Below, piece by piece: positions 33,590 to 44,639 of a stretch of DNA of 64,000 nt. The DNA is taken from contig JADDOH010024957.1 of NCBI GenBank assembly GCA_016648135.1, forward strand, positions 27,838-91,837, read 5' to 3'. The notes below the pieces were generated by a model that was not told the DNA's origin, searched no databases, and worked only from the letters and a program-made list of their open reading frames with translations. Position 1 is the stretch's first letter; the number at the start of each line of letters is the position of its first letter. This stretch comes from Agrypnia vestita (taxonomy: Eukaryota; Arthropoda; Insecta; Trichoptera; Phryganeidae). A program made the translations under genes and the position numbers.

Positions 33590-34890
33590 ACACATCAGTT
33601 TTCTAACCACGCTCATATTAGCTTCATCCGTTTGTCTGGACGGAATCTTGTAATCGATATTTCTTCACCCACTTCTCGATTCTCGATGGCAATACATAAT
33701 CACTAGTTTATCAAATAATTCGCCTTAATTAATTAATCAAATTTTTATGTGATATAAGTTAATGATCTCTCCAAAAGATGGCGCTAATTTCATACCGAAG
33801 TAATACCGATGACTAAAAAGTAAAATTCATGTAACGTGAAAAAAAAAAAATTTTTAAAGCACGTTTATACTAATATGCATAAAAAAGCAAAAAAGCACCA
33901 ATCTTTAATTTCATAAATGAGGCAAAAATTTTCCGGCCGAAAACATTTTTTTAAACTTTTTAGTACATTTAAATATAAGGGTGATTTTTAATATATATTT
34001 TTTTTTCATGTAATATTTTAAAATGTTTATTTATTTATTTATTTGCTCTATTGTCAATATTTTGGTTGATTCCTTTCTAAACTATCAGTCGAAAATGTTC
34101 AACCAACAGTCTTCTATTATCAATAATTATGGACATTTATTCAATATTTCTGACTTACCTACTGGAAAACGTTCAACCAGTACAAAAAAATTATAAACTT
34201 AATTATAAGTGAAATTATATAATTAAAAGCTTATATAAATTAGACCTAGAATTTTGTTGCAAGGATTTAATCATTGTTCCAATCCAAATCCTAACAAAAA
34301 AACGTAGGTATCTATAAATTTCCCTGTAAAGACTTCGACATTTTTAAAATGCTCCGGATTTAAGTATTTTTCGCATTTTAGAAATATATTCGTCCGCTGT
34401 AAGGAATTCCAATGTGGAATACTGAAACAAAATATAATTCTTAAATATTCTGAAAAGTAAGTTCCATGTCTAAAAAGGAGGCAAGGCTCCCCGGGGAGCT
34501 CCTCCGCCGTAACTGAAATACAGTTTTCATCTGTGCACCTTTGTCCGACTCAGAAAATATGGTCGTGTACTTATTAAGAAATTAAATTGTTTTAAAACGT
34601 ATTCAATTTAAAATTAGTTTGAAAGAAATTACCTTAATTTTTTTATAAACGTTTAATCGTGTGCTGCTACATCAAAAATATTTCAATTTCTTTTCTTTTA
34701 TGCTTAGTTCTTCTTCTCGGATGTCATTAAAAAGATAAAAACAATTATACACCTTGTAAAAAATCACTGAATTTCTACTTAAATATTCGTAAGTATTTTC
34801 CGTAGTAATCCCGTAATTTAATTTATTTGAAATACCATGCGCTTTAATATAAAAAAAAAACTATTTAAATATTTTTATTGCCATAAATTA
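33590..34890. other. AT-rich, nothing recognised
   Basis: It holds a (TTTA)n run at 34,025-34,043 and a self-complementary GCTCCCCGGGGAGC at 34,487-34,500. No gene. Confidence 0.5.
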
Positions 34891-34894
34891 AAAT

Positions 34895-35115
34895 TATAAA
34901 ATTTTCACCCGCGTTACGAGGAATCGGCTTACGGCGAGTCCCCGCTTACACCGAGGATAATTTGCGATCCGGGGCTTAGTTCCCGCCCACGGGCGCCGCG
35001 TGGCGCGCACGTGCGGCCCGCGGGCCATTTCCCGAATAAAGCCAATACTTAGTAACTTTATAGTTTTACTAATCATTAGGTGGGTACCTACCCGCCTGAT
35101 ACTGGGGGACGCGTG
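34895..35115. promoter_or_regulatory. CpG-dense GC-rich island
   Basis: Very GC-rich between 34,905 and 35,030 (GCGCCGCGTGGCGCGCACGT), unique within the window. The open frame on the minus strand has no recognisable motif. Confidence 0.3.
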
Positions 35116-35119
35116 TCAA

Positions 35120-35740
35120 TAGCGGAGATTTTATTTGTTTGCGAATTGATTGTTGACTTTGTGTACATATTAAAAAATGGTTGTAATAGACTTGAACTGA
35201 ATTGGAATTAATCTGTCCCCTGTGAGGTTAAAGATTTTTATTTTTTTTAGCAAAGAATATGTTTTTTCATTTTTTGACAAAAATTCATTAATTTTCCCAA
35301 GTATCCTCACGGATAAAAATGAATACTGAAATCTTTAAAGTATCGTGTTGAACAAGTCTATGTTTTTTATTTAAAGTTGGCATTAAGATTTTAGTTTTCG
35401 TCAATTGGCTTCCCTGTCTGCCCTGCCGTAAAACTGCTGTGCAGTGTGGCATATATGTAATGTAACAAGTATCAAAAAATAAATAAATTCGGAAAAAAAG
35501 CTACGCACAAATTCTGCATTATGTTACAACACATGTTGATAAACTTTTCAAATAAAAAAATATACTTTGGTAAGTAAAACTGCATTTTTATTTCACCGCA
35601 TAAAAAATATCATATAAAAATGCTATATATTTATAGTTTTACGTTTGGGTTAAAATTAAATGAATCGAGGCATTAAAAATGGATATAACCTCATAAATAT
35701 TAAAATATGTTCATTGACTTCGTTATTTAAATAATTACTG
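35120..35740. other. AT-rich, nothing recognised
   Basis: No repeat or frame of note. Confidence 0.4.
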
Positions 35741-35744
35741 TTGT

Positions 35745-36160
35745 CTTCTTCTTCTTTAGCCTTTTTACTGATGGATATAGGCCTCTCCATACCATTCCAA
35801 CCTTCCTTGTTATTTGCTAATTTTAGCCATTTATTTCACTCCACATCGGCTATAGCCTTGGCTCATCTCTTTTGAGGTCTTCCGACCCCTCTTTAATTCT
35901 CCTAAGGTCTCCACTTCAGGACTCTGGGAGTTCATCTTGTAGCATCTTGCCTTGCAAAATGCCCTACCCATTGCCATTTTAGTTTCGCTACACAATCCAT
36001 GATATCTTTCCATCATTTCTAATTCTATCTCTTAGGCTTGCTCCAAGCATGGATCTCTCCATGGATGGTTGGGTGCATTTGAGCTTTTCTACACTTTTCT
36101 TTGTAAAGGCCATTGTCTCCACTCCATACGTCATCACTGGCAGTATGCATGATTCAACTA
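35745..36160 (-). pseudogene. RTE-like LINE C-terminal fragment with GAA tail
   Basis: On the minus strand a GAAGAAGAAG tail lies at the end near 35,750. Upstream come degraded MERSMLGASLRDRI-like, KLKWQW-like and EEPKRDEP-like pieces. At nucleotide level it parallels 55,175-55,425 (minus) and 59,985-60,375 (plus). All share TCTTTTGAGGTCTTCCGA or its complement. Frames are broken. Confidence 0.75.
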
Positions 36161-36779
36161 CTGTAAGTGTAATAATAATAACTACCCTTCACCCCTCCCT
36201 CATCCCATAGATTCTATTGTTCGGACACATTATTTTTATTTTTTAATGTTGGTTCTAATCTAAAGTTGTCTCAAGGGATGATGGGTGTCTCCATCGAAAG
36301 CGCTTAGGCTTAAACGTTACTACTCGTATAGTTTTAAATAAATTGTGTCAATGTAGTACTGTTATCATTAAAAGTGATACTTTTGCGTATCAACATGACA
36401 TAATTTGTATAAAACTATAACATTCCAAGAGAGAGATTCTTGCACTAAATTTAAATAAAAATATATCAAACGCAAGTGTACGCACTTTTTATTTTAAGAC
36501 ATTAACGAAATTCACAAAAACAAGACTATGAAAAAACGTAGTTGATAAGTCTTGCACATGTGATAAAATACTATTTTCGAATCGAAAAACACTACAAATC
36601 AAACAGACTCGAAATTTGCTGGAAAAGCGACCTCACCGGGTTCAAGTACCTATGATTAGCCAGTGTCCTGTGATTTCGAAAGTATAAGTGTGTTTCCTTA
36701 TGAATAAGATATCTCTTTTTCATCTGACAATACGAAATTGGCAATTTTTTACGTATAATACATATTGATGAGACGTGTG

Positions 36780-36965
36780 TCTGAGTGCATGAAAAGGACG
36801 GGAGATAGAGAGAGAAAAGGAATAAAAGGGCGTGCTGAGCCAGGCGTGCGACCATTGAGTAAGCACGGACTTGGAGAGCTAGTCGCGGAATATTATTGTA
36901 ACCTGTACTGAACGAATAAACCAAGAATAACATTTTTACTATGGATCCCAGATTTCCTGACATTA
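36780..36965 (+). mobile_element. LTR end-like repeat (solo LTR remnant)
   Basis: A GGAATAAAAGGG TATA-like box at about 36,820 is followed by a GC-richer transcript region and a GAATAAA signal (36,914-36,920). The element end ACCAAGAATAACATTTTTAC then runs into TGGATCCCAGATTTCC, a possible primer-binding region. The last 60 bp recur at 58,795-58,850 (ACCAAGAAAAACATTCGGTA, then GGATCCCAGATTTCC). Confidence 0.5.
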
Positions 36966-37039
36966 GATAGTAGGGAAAAGCATCAAATAAAAATTTATTC
37001 TTTAGGTTTCATATATTTTAAATACATATATTTGTATTC

Positions 37040-37310
37040 CTAAAGATAGTACGGGCACATAAAATGGATACCACTAGACCACCAAGTGAAACAGGCAACA
37101 TCTATGGAGCTTCGTCGACAGTCATCCAGATTAAGACCAAAGCAATCCTGGATGACTCAATATTCCGTAATCTTACAGAGAAACCTGAAAAGCCTGGATG
37201 AAAGCGACACCCAGAACCGAAGAAGGTACAGCTTGAGAACGAGAAGAGCCGACCCCAACATCCTACCTGGGCAATGAGCTGGGACAGTACAAGGAAGAAG
37301 ATAGGTATAT
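37040..37310 (+). pseudogene. RTE-like LINE C-terminal fragment
   Basis: The plus strand has a 63-codon frame with RRQSSRLRPKQSWMTQ, ILQRNLKSLDESD and RRRYSLRTRRADPN before TGA. The last motif matches 5,250-5,330. It is followed by an AAGGAAGAAGATAGG purine tail. The catalytic region is missing. Confidence 0.65.
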
Positions 37311-37396
37311 TTTTCTAAAATGACAACAATTAATATCATTGAAAGATTCGGCAGATACTTCGTGGATAATAAATGTTATATTTTAACTTTATAATA

Positions 37397-37420
37397 CACA
37401 CACACACACACACACACACA
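37397..37420. repeat. (CA)n microsatellite
   Basis: Twelve alternating AC dinucleotides, the cleanest dinucleotide array in the window. Confidence 0.95.
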
Positions 37421-37450
37421 ATATGAGTAATTAAATTACTAATCGAAAGT

Positions 37451-37563
37451 ATAGTGAGCCTGTGGAACAAGTCATAAGCTTATATCATAACTATAGTACT
37501 TCAATAACTCACATTGTGTTTCTTGAGTATTGATAGTGAGCCTGTGGAACAAGTCATAAGCTT
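37451..37563. repeat. 31-bp direct repeat flanking 51 bp
   Basis: Positions 37,451-37,481 and 37,533-37,563 are identical (start ATAGTGAGCCTGTGGAACAA). The second copy continues into the RTE frame, so the first is a duplication at its 5' edge. Confidence 0.9.
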
Positions 37564-38830
37564 CAGATATTTAGGTCTAGATATCTGTAGCCATATCGAT
37601 ATGTAAACCGAAGTCCGAGAGCAAGTTAACAGAGCGTCCACCGTATCAGGGTTTCACAAAAATTTGGTCTGGAAAAACAAAAATATGCAATTCAGAATAT
37701 TTTGAGTGTTTTCAAATCTTTCAGAACAGTGCTGGATTTATGTCACAGAGACATTATTAATCAATTAGTGTATATTATAGATATCTCACAGAGACGAAAC
37801 TCTATTAATTATGGGAAAGTAGGTATAGAAGTCATTTGGGTGTACACAGGACTTATGACCTGTCTTTTTATGGTTGGCTTAAGTGATCACTTTACACAAT
37901 TGTAACATTCGCCATTTCCACCCATGATAGAATATACCATGATTATTCATTTTTTGGAAGTTGTATATATGTTCAAATTGCGTGGAGAGCTTTCATATAT
38001 GAGTTGTAAGCGCCTTTTCCATGCGGCCTGTACAAAGCCATTTTCATTCCCCTAAATCCCCACAGATGTCGCTAATGAGAAAATCTACATTGATTTTTTA
38101 CGGAATTTTGAGAGCAATATACTTTAATATGGCTTTGTACAGGCCGCATGGAAAAGGCGCTTACAACTCATATATGAAAGCTCTCCACGCAATTTGAACA
38201 TATATACAACTTCCAAAAAATGAATAATCATGGTATATTCTATCATGGGTGGAAATGGCGAATGTTACAATTGTGTAAAGTGATCACTTAAGCCAACCAT
38301 AAAAAGACAGGTCATAAGTCCTGTGTACACCCAAAATGACTTCTATACCTACTTTCCCATAATTAATACAGTTTCGTCTCTGTGAGATATCTATAATATA
38401 CACTAATTGAAAAATATGCAAATTGAAAGTAAGGTCAAAATGTACAAGACATGCGTGCGACCTATTATGACATACGCTGTAGAGATACAGACTGACACTG
38501 TCCGCACCAAAGTACTCCACGGAACAACTGAAATGAAGGTGCTGAGATCCATTACTGGAAAAAATCTAGGTGACCGTGTCCGAAATGAAGACTTAAGGAA
38601 AACTTGCAAAATAAAGGACAGCACGATGGAGTAGATCCAGAAGGAGATTCTGACGGGATCACGTAGCTAGAATCCAGAATGGACAGTGACAGACTCGTGC
38701 ATACAGCAGGGAATGAAATCCCCTCTGGACGACGCCTACCGGGAAGACCACCGAAAAGATGGAGGGATAGCTGGACCTCGTCATCCCAGGAGGCGTAGTT
38801 TTCTGTAGCACAGATCAAAAGATCTACCAG
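37533..38830 (+). pseudogene. RTE-like LINE fragment split by a foldback element
   Basis: The left part (37,533-37,694) reads EPVEQVISFRYLGLDI then EVREQVNRASTVSGF and VWKNKNMQ. The right part (38,410-38,830) resumes at KNMQIESKVKMYKTCVRPIM, TYAVEIQTDTVRTK, LRSITGKNLGDRVRNEDLRK and, after frameshifts, RPPKRW and SWTSSSQEA. The 648-bp foldback at 37,762-38,409 plus 67 bp of unrelated sequence interrupts it. The AAAAATATGCAA text on both sides probably represents target duplication. It is the same family as 8,155-8,350. Confidence 0.8.
37762..38409. mobile_element. Foldback element, 280-bp arms, 87-bp spacer
   Basis: Arms at 37,762-38,041 and about 38,129-38,409 are reverse complements with only a base change and a 1-nt indel noticed. 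The outer tip is CAATTAGTGTATATTATAG. Each arm holds the family core CTTAAGTGATCACTTTACAC. No transposase. It is mobilised in trans, if at all, by an unidentified transposase. Confidence 0.85.
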
Positions 38831-38834
38831 AAGA

Positions 38835-39225
38835 AAAATTGGAAGAAGATATTGTGTGTGTGTATTACAAAGTTAAAATAAAACATATTTTAAATTTAAA
38901 GGACACCAACTGATTTATGTAATCTATCGATGTTGTAAAGGTGAAGAAATTTACTCCACTATACGGGATTTATATGACTGTTGTGACATACTTTTTTCAA
39001 CAATATTACAAAGTAAACTTTTACATTTAGTAATTAAAATATTTTAAAATCATTCAGTTTGTTTTTTTAAAATGTACCTATATGTTACAAAATATTTTTT
39101 TTTTACGTATAGGTATTTTTCATTTCTTTTTAGGCTGCTGAGAATTTATTTTATTGAAAAAAAATTGTTCTATAAAATCTCAACGCAATAAATGAAAATG
39201 CGATTTTGTCAAAATTTATTTTTTC
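38835..39225. other. AT-rich, nothing recognised
   Basis: No repeat or open frame of note apart from a short GT run near 38,862. Confidence 0.4.
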
Positions 39226-39540
39226 ATCGAAATGTTGACGAATTAAACCAGATCAATTCCGATCGGTGAGTGTGTGAGTAAGAGTTAATTGACAAGTGAG
39301 CAGGTCACACACACCGGCGCAGCGTGGAAACCCACAAGAATTAATCTAAAGTCAAAGCATAAAACACGGCGTGACGCTAGAGTCACCGCACGCCCGACCA
39401 ATTCCTTTGAAGCCTTCAAATTAGAATTAATACTGAAAATACAGACCTTAATTAAGTTTATATCCAAAACGACGATTTAATTAATTTAGTTGTTTGCCGT
39501 CGGGTTGCCGGCGTTAAGGGGTTAAAACAGGAGCGTAGCC
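39225..39540. promoter_or_regulatory. Candidate conserved non-coding segment
   Basis: Unique within the window, mixed GC, with several TTAATTAAG/TTAATTAATTTAG homeodomain-like cores next to GC-rich words. No convincing protein. Inference only. Confidence 0.3.
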
Positions 39541-39784
39541 GGGTCGACCAGACGTCATTATATAAAATATATAATTTAATTTAAAAAAAAAACATCTTGA
39601 ATAATTTGAACAGTTACAGATATATTAAATATGTAACGGAATTGTAAATTCTGACAATATTTGATGAGACCAAATGAAACACAATTATCTGAATACAAAA
39701 GTATACTTTAAGATAAATTAAAGAAGTCTCTATTCTTCTATATTTTCAATATTTATTTCAGATTTCGAACTTTCAAAATTTGAT

Positions 39785-39990
39785 AATTTGTGGATGTTCT
39801 TATGATGGAATTGGTGAACATTGCATTGCGTTTAAGTCAGCTCGTACAGGTCGTAAGCTCTGGGCCATCCTTTTAAAAGACTTTCATACATGTTTCTGAT
39901 ATAAATATCCTCAACTCTATGAGATTTATATAATTTATCTTAATTAATTAATCATCCCTCTGGGGACAAAATCCGGTAACTGTTCTAAAC
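39785..39990 (-). mobile_element. Foldback family fragment
   Basis: It carries GTGGATGTTCTTATGATGGA, GGTGAACATTGCATTG, AGTCAGCTCGTACAGG and CTCTGGGCCATCC. It ends with TCTGGGGACAAAATCCGGTA, near the terminus of the 60,945-61,240 copy. Confidence 0.7.
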
Positions 39991-39999
39991 CTACATAAA

Positions 40000-40780
40000 T
40001 ATAATAATAATATTCTTATAAAAGTATTCGTTTATGGGACTGTTTTGTAGTTAATGAATATTTTAGGTGTTTATTACCTAATAATTCCTAGTATTTACTT
40101 TTACCAATAATCAAAATCTATTACCTCAAAGTACTCAGTTTCTCATCTTAGACAAGCAGCATAAAAAATTAAGTAACATTCTAATATTATATATATATAA
40201 TATTTTTATTTATTGCAAAAAAAATTAAAGTAAAAAAGATGAGTCCACCCCTGAAGGCCGGGGAGTGGGGGTTCGTTAAAGCCAGTTTGAGCTGTGACGC
40301 CATTGGCTGGGAGAAAACTCGGATAAGTCACTAACTCCATGTTTGAACAGTGACTGAGACCTTAATTGGTGAATAAAATATTGCTAATTAAGATGGGTTT
40401 CTTCGCATCCAGAGACGTCTGCAAATTAAACAGTATTATTACTTTTATTTACATATTTAAATGTGTATAATACTATTTTTTAAATTAAAAATACGTTGTT
40501 TTCTAAGTATTTCTAGCAAAATGTCTCACAAAACAATACATCAAAAAAACATTTATCGATTGCTTTTGCAAGTGTTAATGTTAAACTTAATTTTTAAAAT
40601 ACTATTGGTGATATTTGCGTTAATATTGTAAAAATTATTCACGATGATCATTGAAAGAATGAAATATAATCATATTTTGCTCATTTGATTTTATTTAAAT
40701 ATATATTTTTTACTACTCAAATTTCGAGAGTGATAGAACTTCTCATCGTCATGTGAAGTATTAAATTATCTGCATTTGAA
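40000..40780. other. AT-rich; unique mixed-GC patch at 40,240-40,430
   Basis: The patch at 40,240-40,430 has balanced composition and no repeat match (AAGGCCGGGGAGTGGGGG within it). The rest shows nothing. Confidence 0.35.
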
Positions 40781-40786
40781 TACAGA

Positions 40787-40925
40787 ATAACATAAACAAA
40801 TTAATTAATCAATTAGAAAGATATACCGGGATTCGAGCCACGGATCTCATCCTTTCCTGGGCGGGAGCGTTATCCAATTACGCTATAGCGGCCTCTTAAA
40901 TTTCCGTGAATATATCTACCTTATC
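40787..40925 (-). mobile_element. SINE family B, copy 3, with full tRNA-like head
   Basis: On the minus strand GAGGCCGCTATAGCGTAATT begins the head. The A-box-like TAGCGTAATTGG and B-box GGCTCGAATCCCGG follow, then CTTTCTAATTGATTAATTAA. The CGTGAATTAGA body is deleted here. Confidence 0.8.
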
Positions 40926-40929
40926 TGTA

Positions 40930-41505
40930 AGTCTTATTTGTTAATAGATTAACATATATTATCCATTTTTAGAGCAATCCAATTTTTCTGGTACGGTAGG
41001 GACAAATAAAATAATTTACGCAATTTAATAAATCCATCAAGTACCAGGAGAAGGTATCAAACATCAGATCCATTTTAACATTGAATGTAAAATTGTAAGC
41101 AGAAGAGGTCCTAAAGAGAAATGACTGAAAAATTTATTGCAATGGTTCGGAAAATGCACAATTCAACTATTGTCATCATTATAGCTAGACCGCATTCAAA
41201 AGAATGTGCGCAAAAAATATGTGTGTTGTTACGATGCAAAAAATGAAAACAAAATAAGTTTTTCTAGTAAGTAAGTAACCTATTTTAAACTAAAAATTAT
41301 ATATTTATTTGGAATAACATATTGAGGCTTGCAATACGGGCTTGCCAGGCAACTTTACCCCGCTTTCTTCTTACCGGACAAAGCTAGAGAATGGTCTTTT
41401 GATTGTGGTCAACCTATAACTGAACGTATAATAATCCAACAAGCACTAGAAAAAGAAGTATATGTATGTATAAGACTTTGTAGAATTAATAAATATTATT
41501 GATAT
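40930..41505. other. AT-rich, nothing recognised
   Basis: Weak traces around 41,080-41,160 (GAAGAGGTCCTAAAGAG, ATTGCAATGGTTCGG) could be a decayed RTE piece, too weak to call. Confidence 0.35.
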
Positions 41506-41506
41506 C

Positions 41507-41688
41507 TTTTTTTTAGTAGACATGCTAGCACGGAATACGTGTCGCATCAATATTCTTACTGTTTTCAAATTGAGCTAAACGCTTGTACTATGAAAATAAA
41601 ACTAACTTGCTGGTTTCCTGGAATGGTGCTTGAATCATCGACCACTGGATCACTAGGCAAAAGTCATAACCACCTACTCTATAGCGTA
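41507..41688 (-). mobile_element. SINE family A, copy 2
   Basis: It shares CACGGAATACGTGTCGCATC and CTAACTTGCTGGTTTCCTGG with the other family A copies. The B-box region has decayed (GCTTGAATCATCGACC). Confidence 0.75.
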
Positions 41689-41789
41689 TTTTAAAAACTA
41701 AAAAACTTTGAACAAATCACTTTGATTATTCTTAACGTCAATCTACTTCAATACCGCTAATTCTGTACAAATAACTGTTATTATGCGTC

Positions 41790-41830
41790 TGTTCAGATGA
41801 AGATACGGTGGTGTCGAAACCGGTAGACAT
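41790..41830 (+). ncRNA. Degenerate hammerhead-like motif
   Basis: CAGATGA (41,794-41,800, one change from CTGATGA) is followed by A, the stem GATAC/GTGTC, GAAA (41,816-41,819), CCGG and TA. Stem I does not pair well. Confidence 0.45.
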
Positions 41831-41879
41831 TATAAAAAATCAGTGTTGTTTGTATAAAGTTTTTTTAAATAAATTTTAA

Positions 41880-42540
41880 ATAAATATGTAATTTCCTTTT
41901 TTAAATTTAATTAAAAATATATACATTTAATTACGAGAGCACAATCTAAATTTTTAATTAAATCCGCTTGTCCGGAGTACCTAGGGCTGAAAGTTTTCAG
42001 TGCCAAGTTAAACAGGGCGAATTGCGCCCCTAAATTGGAAAATTTAATTCAGAAAATTTGCATCGCTTTGGAATATTATTAAAATAAATTAACTTTGGCG
42101 GGCTTTGGAGATACTAAAAACCTTCAATATAATTTTTTCATCACTTTTATGCAATTCTTTGAGAATACTACAATACTGTCGTAGAAAGCCCCGAAGCCAC
42201 ATAAGGGATGGTGATTGTAAAATTAAAGAAAATTTTGATGTGTAAATATTTTAGGGCTCATCTTCCCCCCGCTCCTTAAAAATGTACCGAATGTATAATT
42301 TTGTTTTGTTTATAATTTTTAAAATAGTGAAGATAAAAATACAAGGTCTACAGATCTAGTCTACGGACGGGGATATACAGTTTAAGAATATGAGTAAAAA
42401 TATAACACTTTGTGAAAAATATAAATAGTTACGGAGCGAAACGAATTTAAAGTTTGCATGGTTCGTGTAAAATTGTAAGTAAGCTTCTTATCCTATAGTG
42501 GATAGACAATATCAGATGAGGAATTAAACTGAGAAAAATA
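41880..42540. other. AT-rich; mixed-GC patch at 41,925-42,120
   Basis: The patch contains ATTGCGCCCCTAAATTGG and TTTGGCGGGCTTTGG, unique within the window. It may be regulatory. Nothing else recognised. Confidence 0.3.
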
Positions 42541-42544
42541 CTGT

Positions 42545-43025
42545 CACTTAAAACTATTTAAACATTTATTATGCAAAGTTATTGGACACGAATTGAATCG
42601 GAGCACTGTTCTTAAATTAATTTTAAATGCTTCTAGAATATTTCACACACTAATAATATAATAAGAAATTCGTTATTATCACTCTCGAATAACTTGTCTC
42701 TCATATACTGTTAAACGATATTGAAATCGCTCAGGTCCGCACTGGAAAATTTCGTGCTCGCTGGTATGTACTTCGTTGATTTACTATCGCTGGAGTACAA
42801 GCGTTGGCCACACGCCGCACGCTATGGTATTGCTATTTTTTGTCGCACTTGTCAAAATAATAACTGTCTCGCGCGCGCTTGCTTTCGCCTTTGTGTACAA
42901 AACGTATTGGTTCTCGAATGTTCGAGACTATTCTACACATTTTTGGTATTTACCCGACATTTCTAGTGTTTACGAGTGTGTCCTATGTCCCAATCGATTA
43001 CAGAGTTTGGTAGTGCGTAGTTTTT
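42545..43025 (-). mobile_element. LTR-like dispersed repeat, copy 3
   Basis: On the minus strand, blocks such as GTGCGGCGTGTGGCC, CCAGCGATAGTAAATCAACG and GCGGACCTGAGCGATTT match the plus strand at 54,295-54,405. The frames at 42,721-43,111 are incidental. Confidence 0.6.
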
Positions 43026-43144
43026 TACGATATATCCGACTTTACTATCTCACAATATTTGTTTATTTTTTAATCAAAACACCCCTTTTTATTGTTAAGA
43101 GTATATTGTAATTTTAAGTCAACTAACTTTGAGTGTTTTCTATA

Positions 43145-43440
43145 TTATGTTATGGACTGCAAGCATGGACGCTAACCAAAGAATTGATAAGGCGACTTGA
43201 AGCATTCGTATCCATTTGAATCCACAGAAGAATGCTCAAAATAAGCTGGATGGACAGGAGTTACCAATGGAGATGTTATGGTTTGGATGAATGAAGAAAA
43301 ATAAGGTAACGGAAAGATTTCTGGAAGTCGGGCCCTGGAAGAAGGCGAATACAATGGTTGATATACCTGAAACAGTGATTTGTCCAATCTACTGGAGAGC
43401 TACTGTAGGAGATAAAGTGATGATAGCTAACATTATAAGA
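43145..43440 (+). pseudogene. RTE-like LINE C-terminal fragment
   Basis: The plus strand reads AWTLTKELIRRLEAF, then MLKISWMDR, a gap, and a decayed RR-rich segment to MIANII near 43,430. It is the same family as 19,795-20,150, starting at the same text (AGCATGGACGCT). A deletion has removed the YLGHxxR region. Confidence 0.75.
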
Positions 43441-43844
43441 CAGTGTACGTTGACCGGGTAGGACACAAGGAGTCGAAGAATCAAGTCAAAATAAGTCAAA
43501 GTCAATTTTAAAAATAGTGCTAAAATATTACCTTTCCAAAGACTAAAGTTTTTTAGTTAATGTCATATTCTTGTGTGTAGTTGGTTCTACTACCTATCAA
43601 AAAATCACCTAAGTGTGACTTTCCATAATTGTTTTACAATAACAAGTGTAATATTTGCATTTGATACATTTTACATTAAATTGAATGCAAGAATATTCCT
43701 TAAAAATGGGATTGTTTTTTTTATAAGAAATATGAAAACAATAATCAACCATTATCTTTTATTTCCTTACGGTACAATTCGAATTACGAGAATAAAAAAT
43801 GCAAAGGATGTGAAATAAAAAATGTGACGTCACAAAATGGTAGA

Positions 43845-44340
43845 ATAAGAAGGAATAAGACGCTATTGAAGTTTCTTGAAGACTTTGCACAAATCTGAAA
43901 CCGACTGGGCTATTCTCGTAGTGACTGGAAGAATGGAGAGGTTATTGGAAATATGGAGGGAACGCTGGAAAAGTGTAGAACGTTCTCGAGACATTGCGAA
44001 ATCAATATGTTTTGTATAATAGAGCTAGCGTGCACGGCGAGCGAGTTTGTTGACGTTTGACAAGTGCGACGTATAAACCGGCAACAAAGCAGTGTGGCCA
44101 GTGCGTGTGTGACCAAACGGAAGATATTGGGCGCGAGTACTTACGTTCGAAACGGAGCAGAACTACTTATCGACAGAAACGGCATAATAAAAAGTTTAGC
44201 GAAGATTCTGGTAACGTGAATTAGTGTTCTACAGACGAGTGATTAGTGATAATTAGTGCGAAATTACGAAATAGTGTTTCAGCTAAAGTTCGTGACTTTG
44301 CATATTTAATAAAACTTTATAAAGTAAACTAGTAACATTT
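43845..44340 (+). mobile_element. LTR-like dispersed repeat, copy 4
   Basis: It contains AAACCGACTGGGCTATTCTC, GACAAGTGCGACGTATAAAC (TATA at 44,071), then CAGTGTGGCCAGTGCG, GCGAAGATTCTGGTAACGTG and TTTAATAAAACTTTATAAAG. The order of promoter then AATAAA signal fits an LTR read rightwards. Confidence 0.6.
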
Positions 44341-44411
44341 TGATCAGTATTAGGTATATACGTAAATAATTAACGGTTGCTTTTTTAAGTTAAAACGTCA
44401 AATCAAACTAT

Positions 44412-44615
44412 TCGGCGAGGGTACTTACGTGCGAAATGGAGTATATTTACCTAGCGACGGAAACGGCGTATTAAAAAGTGTGGCGAAGATTCTAGTAACG
44501 TGAATTAGTTTTCTACAGACGAGTGCAAATTACGAAATAGTGTTTCGGCTGAATTTCGTGTCCAGTGAATTTGCGTATTAAATAAAACTTTATAAAGTAA
44601 ACAAGGTACTCATAT
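44412..44615 (+). repeat. Partial tandem duplicate of LTR-like copy 4
   Basis: It repeats the 3' half of the preceding unit: GAGGGTACTTACGTGCG, GCGAAGATTCTAGTAACGTG, GTGTTTCGGCTGAATTTCGTG, AATAAAACTTTATAAAG. The offset is about 275 bp. Confidence 0.75.
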
Positions 44616-44639
44616 TTGTATCGCAGTGATATGAATATT

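Noticed and set aside
36592..36963. 123-codon minus-strand frame
   Set aside because: It covers an LTR-like promoter region read in the opposite direction and has no recognisable domain.
42721..43111. Frames of 81 and 111 codons
   Set aside because: They fall in an LTR-like repeat whose copies do not preserve the frames.
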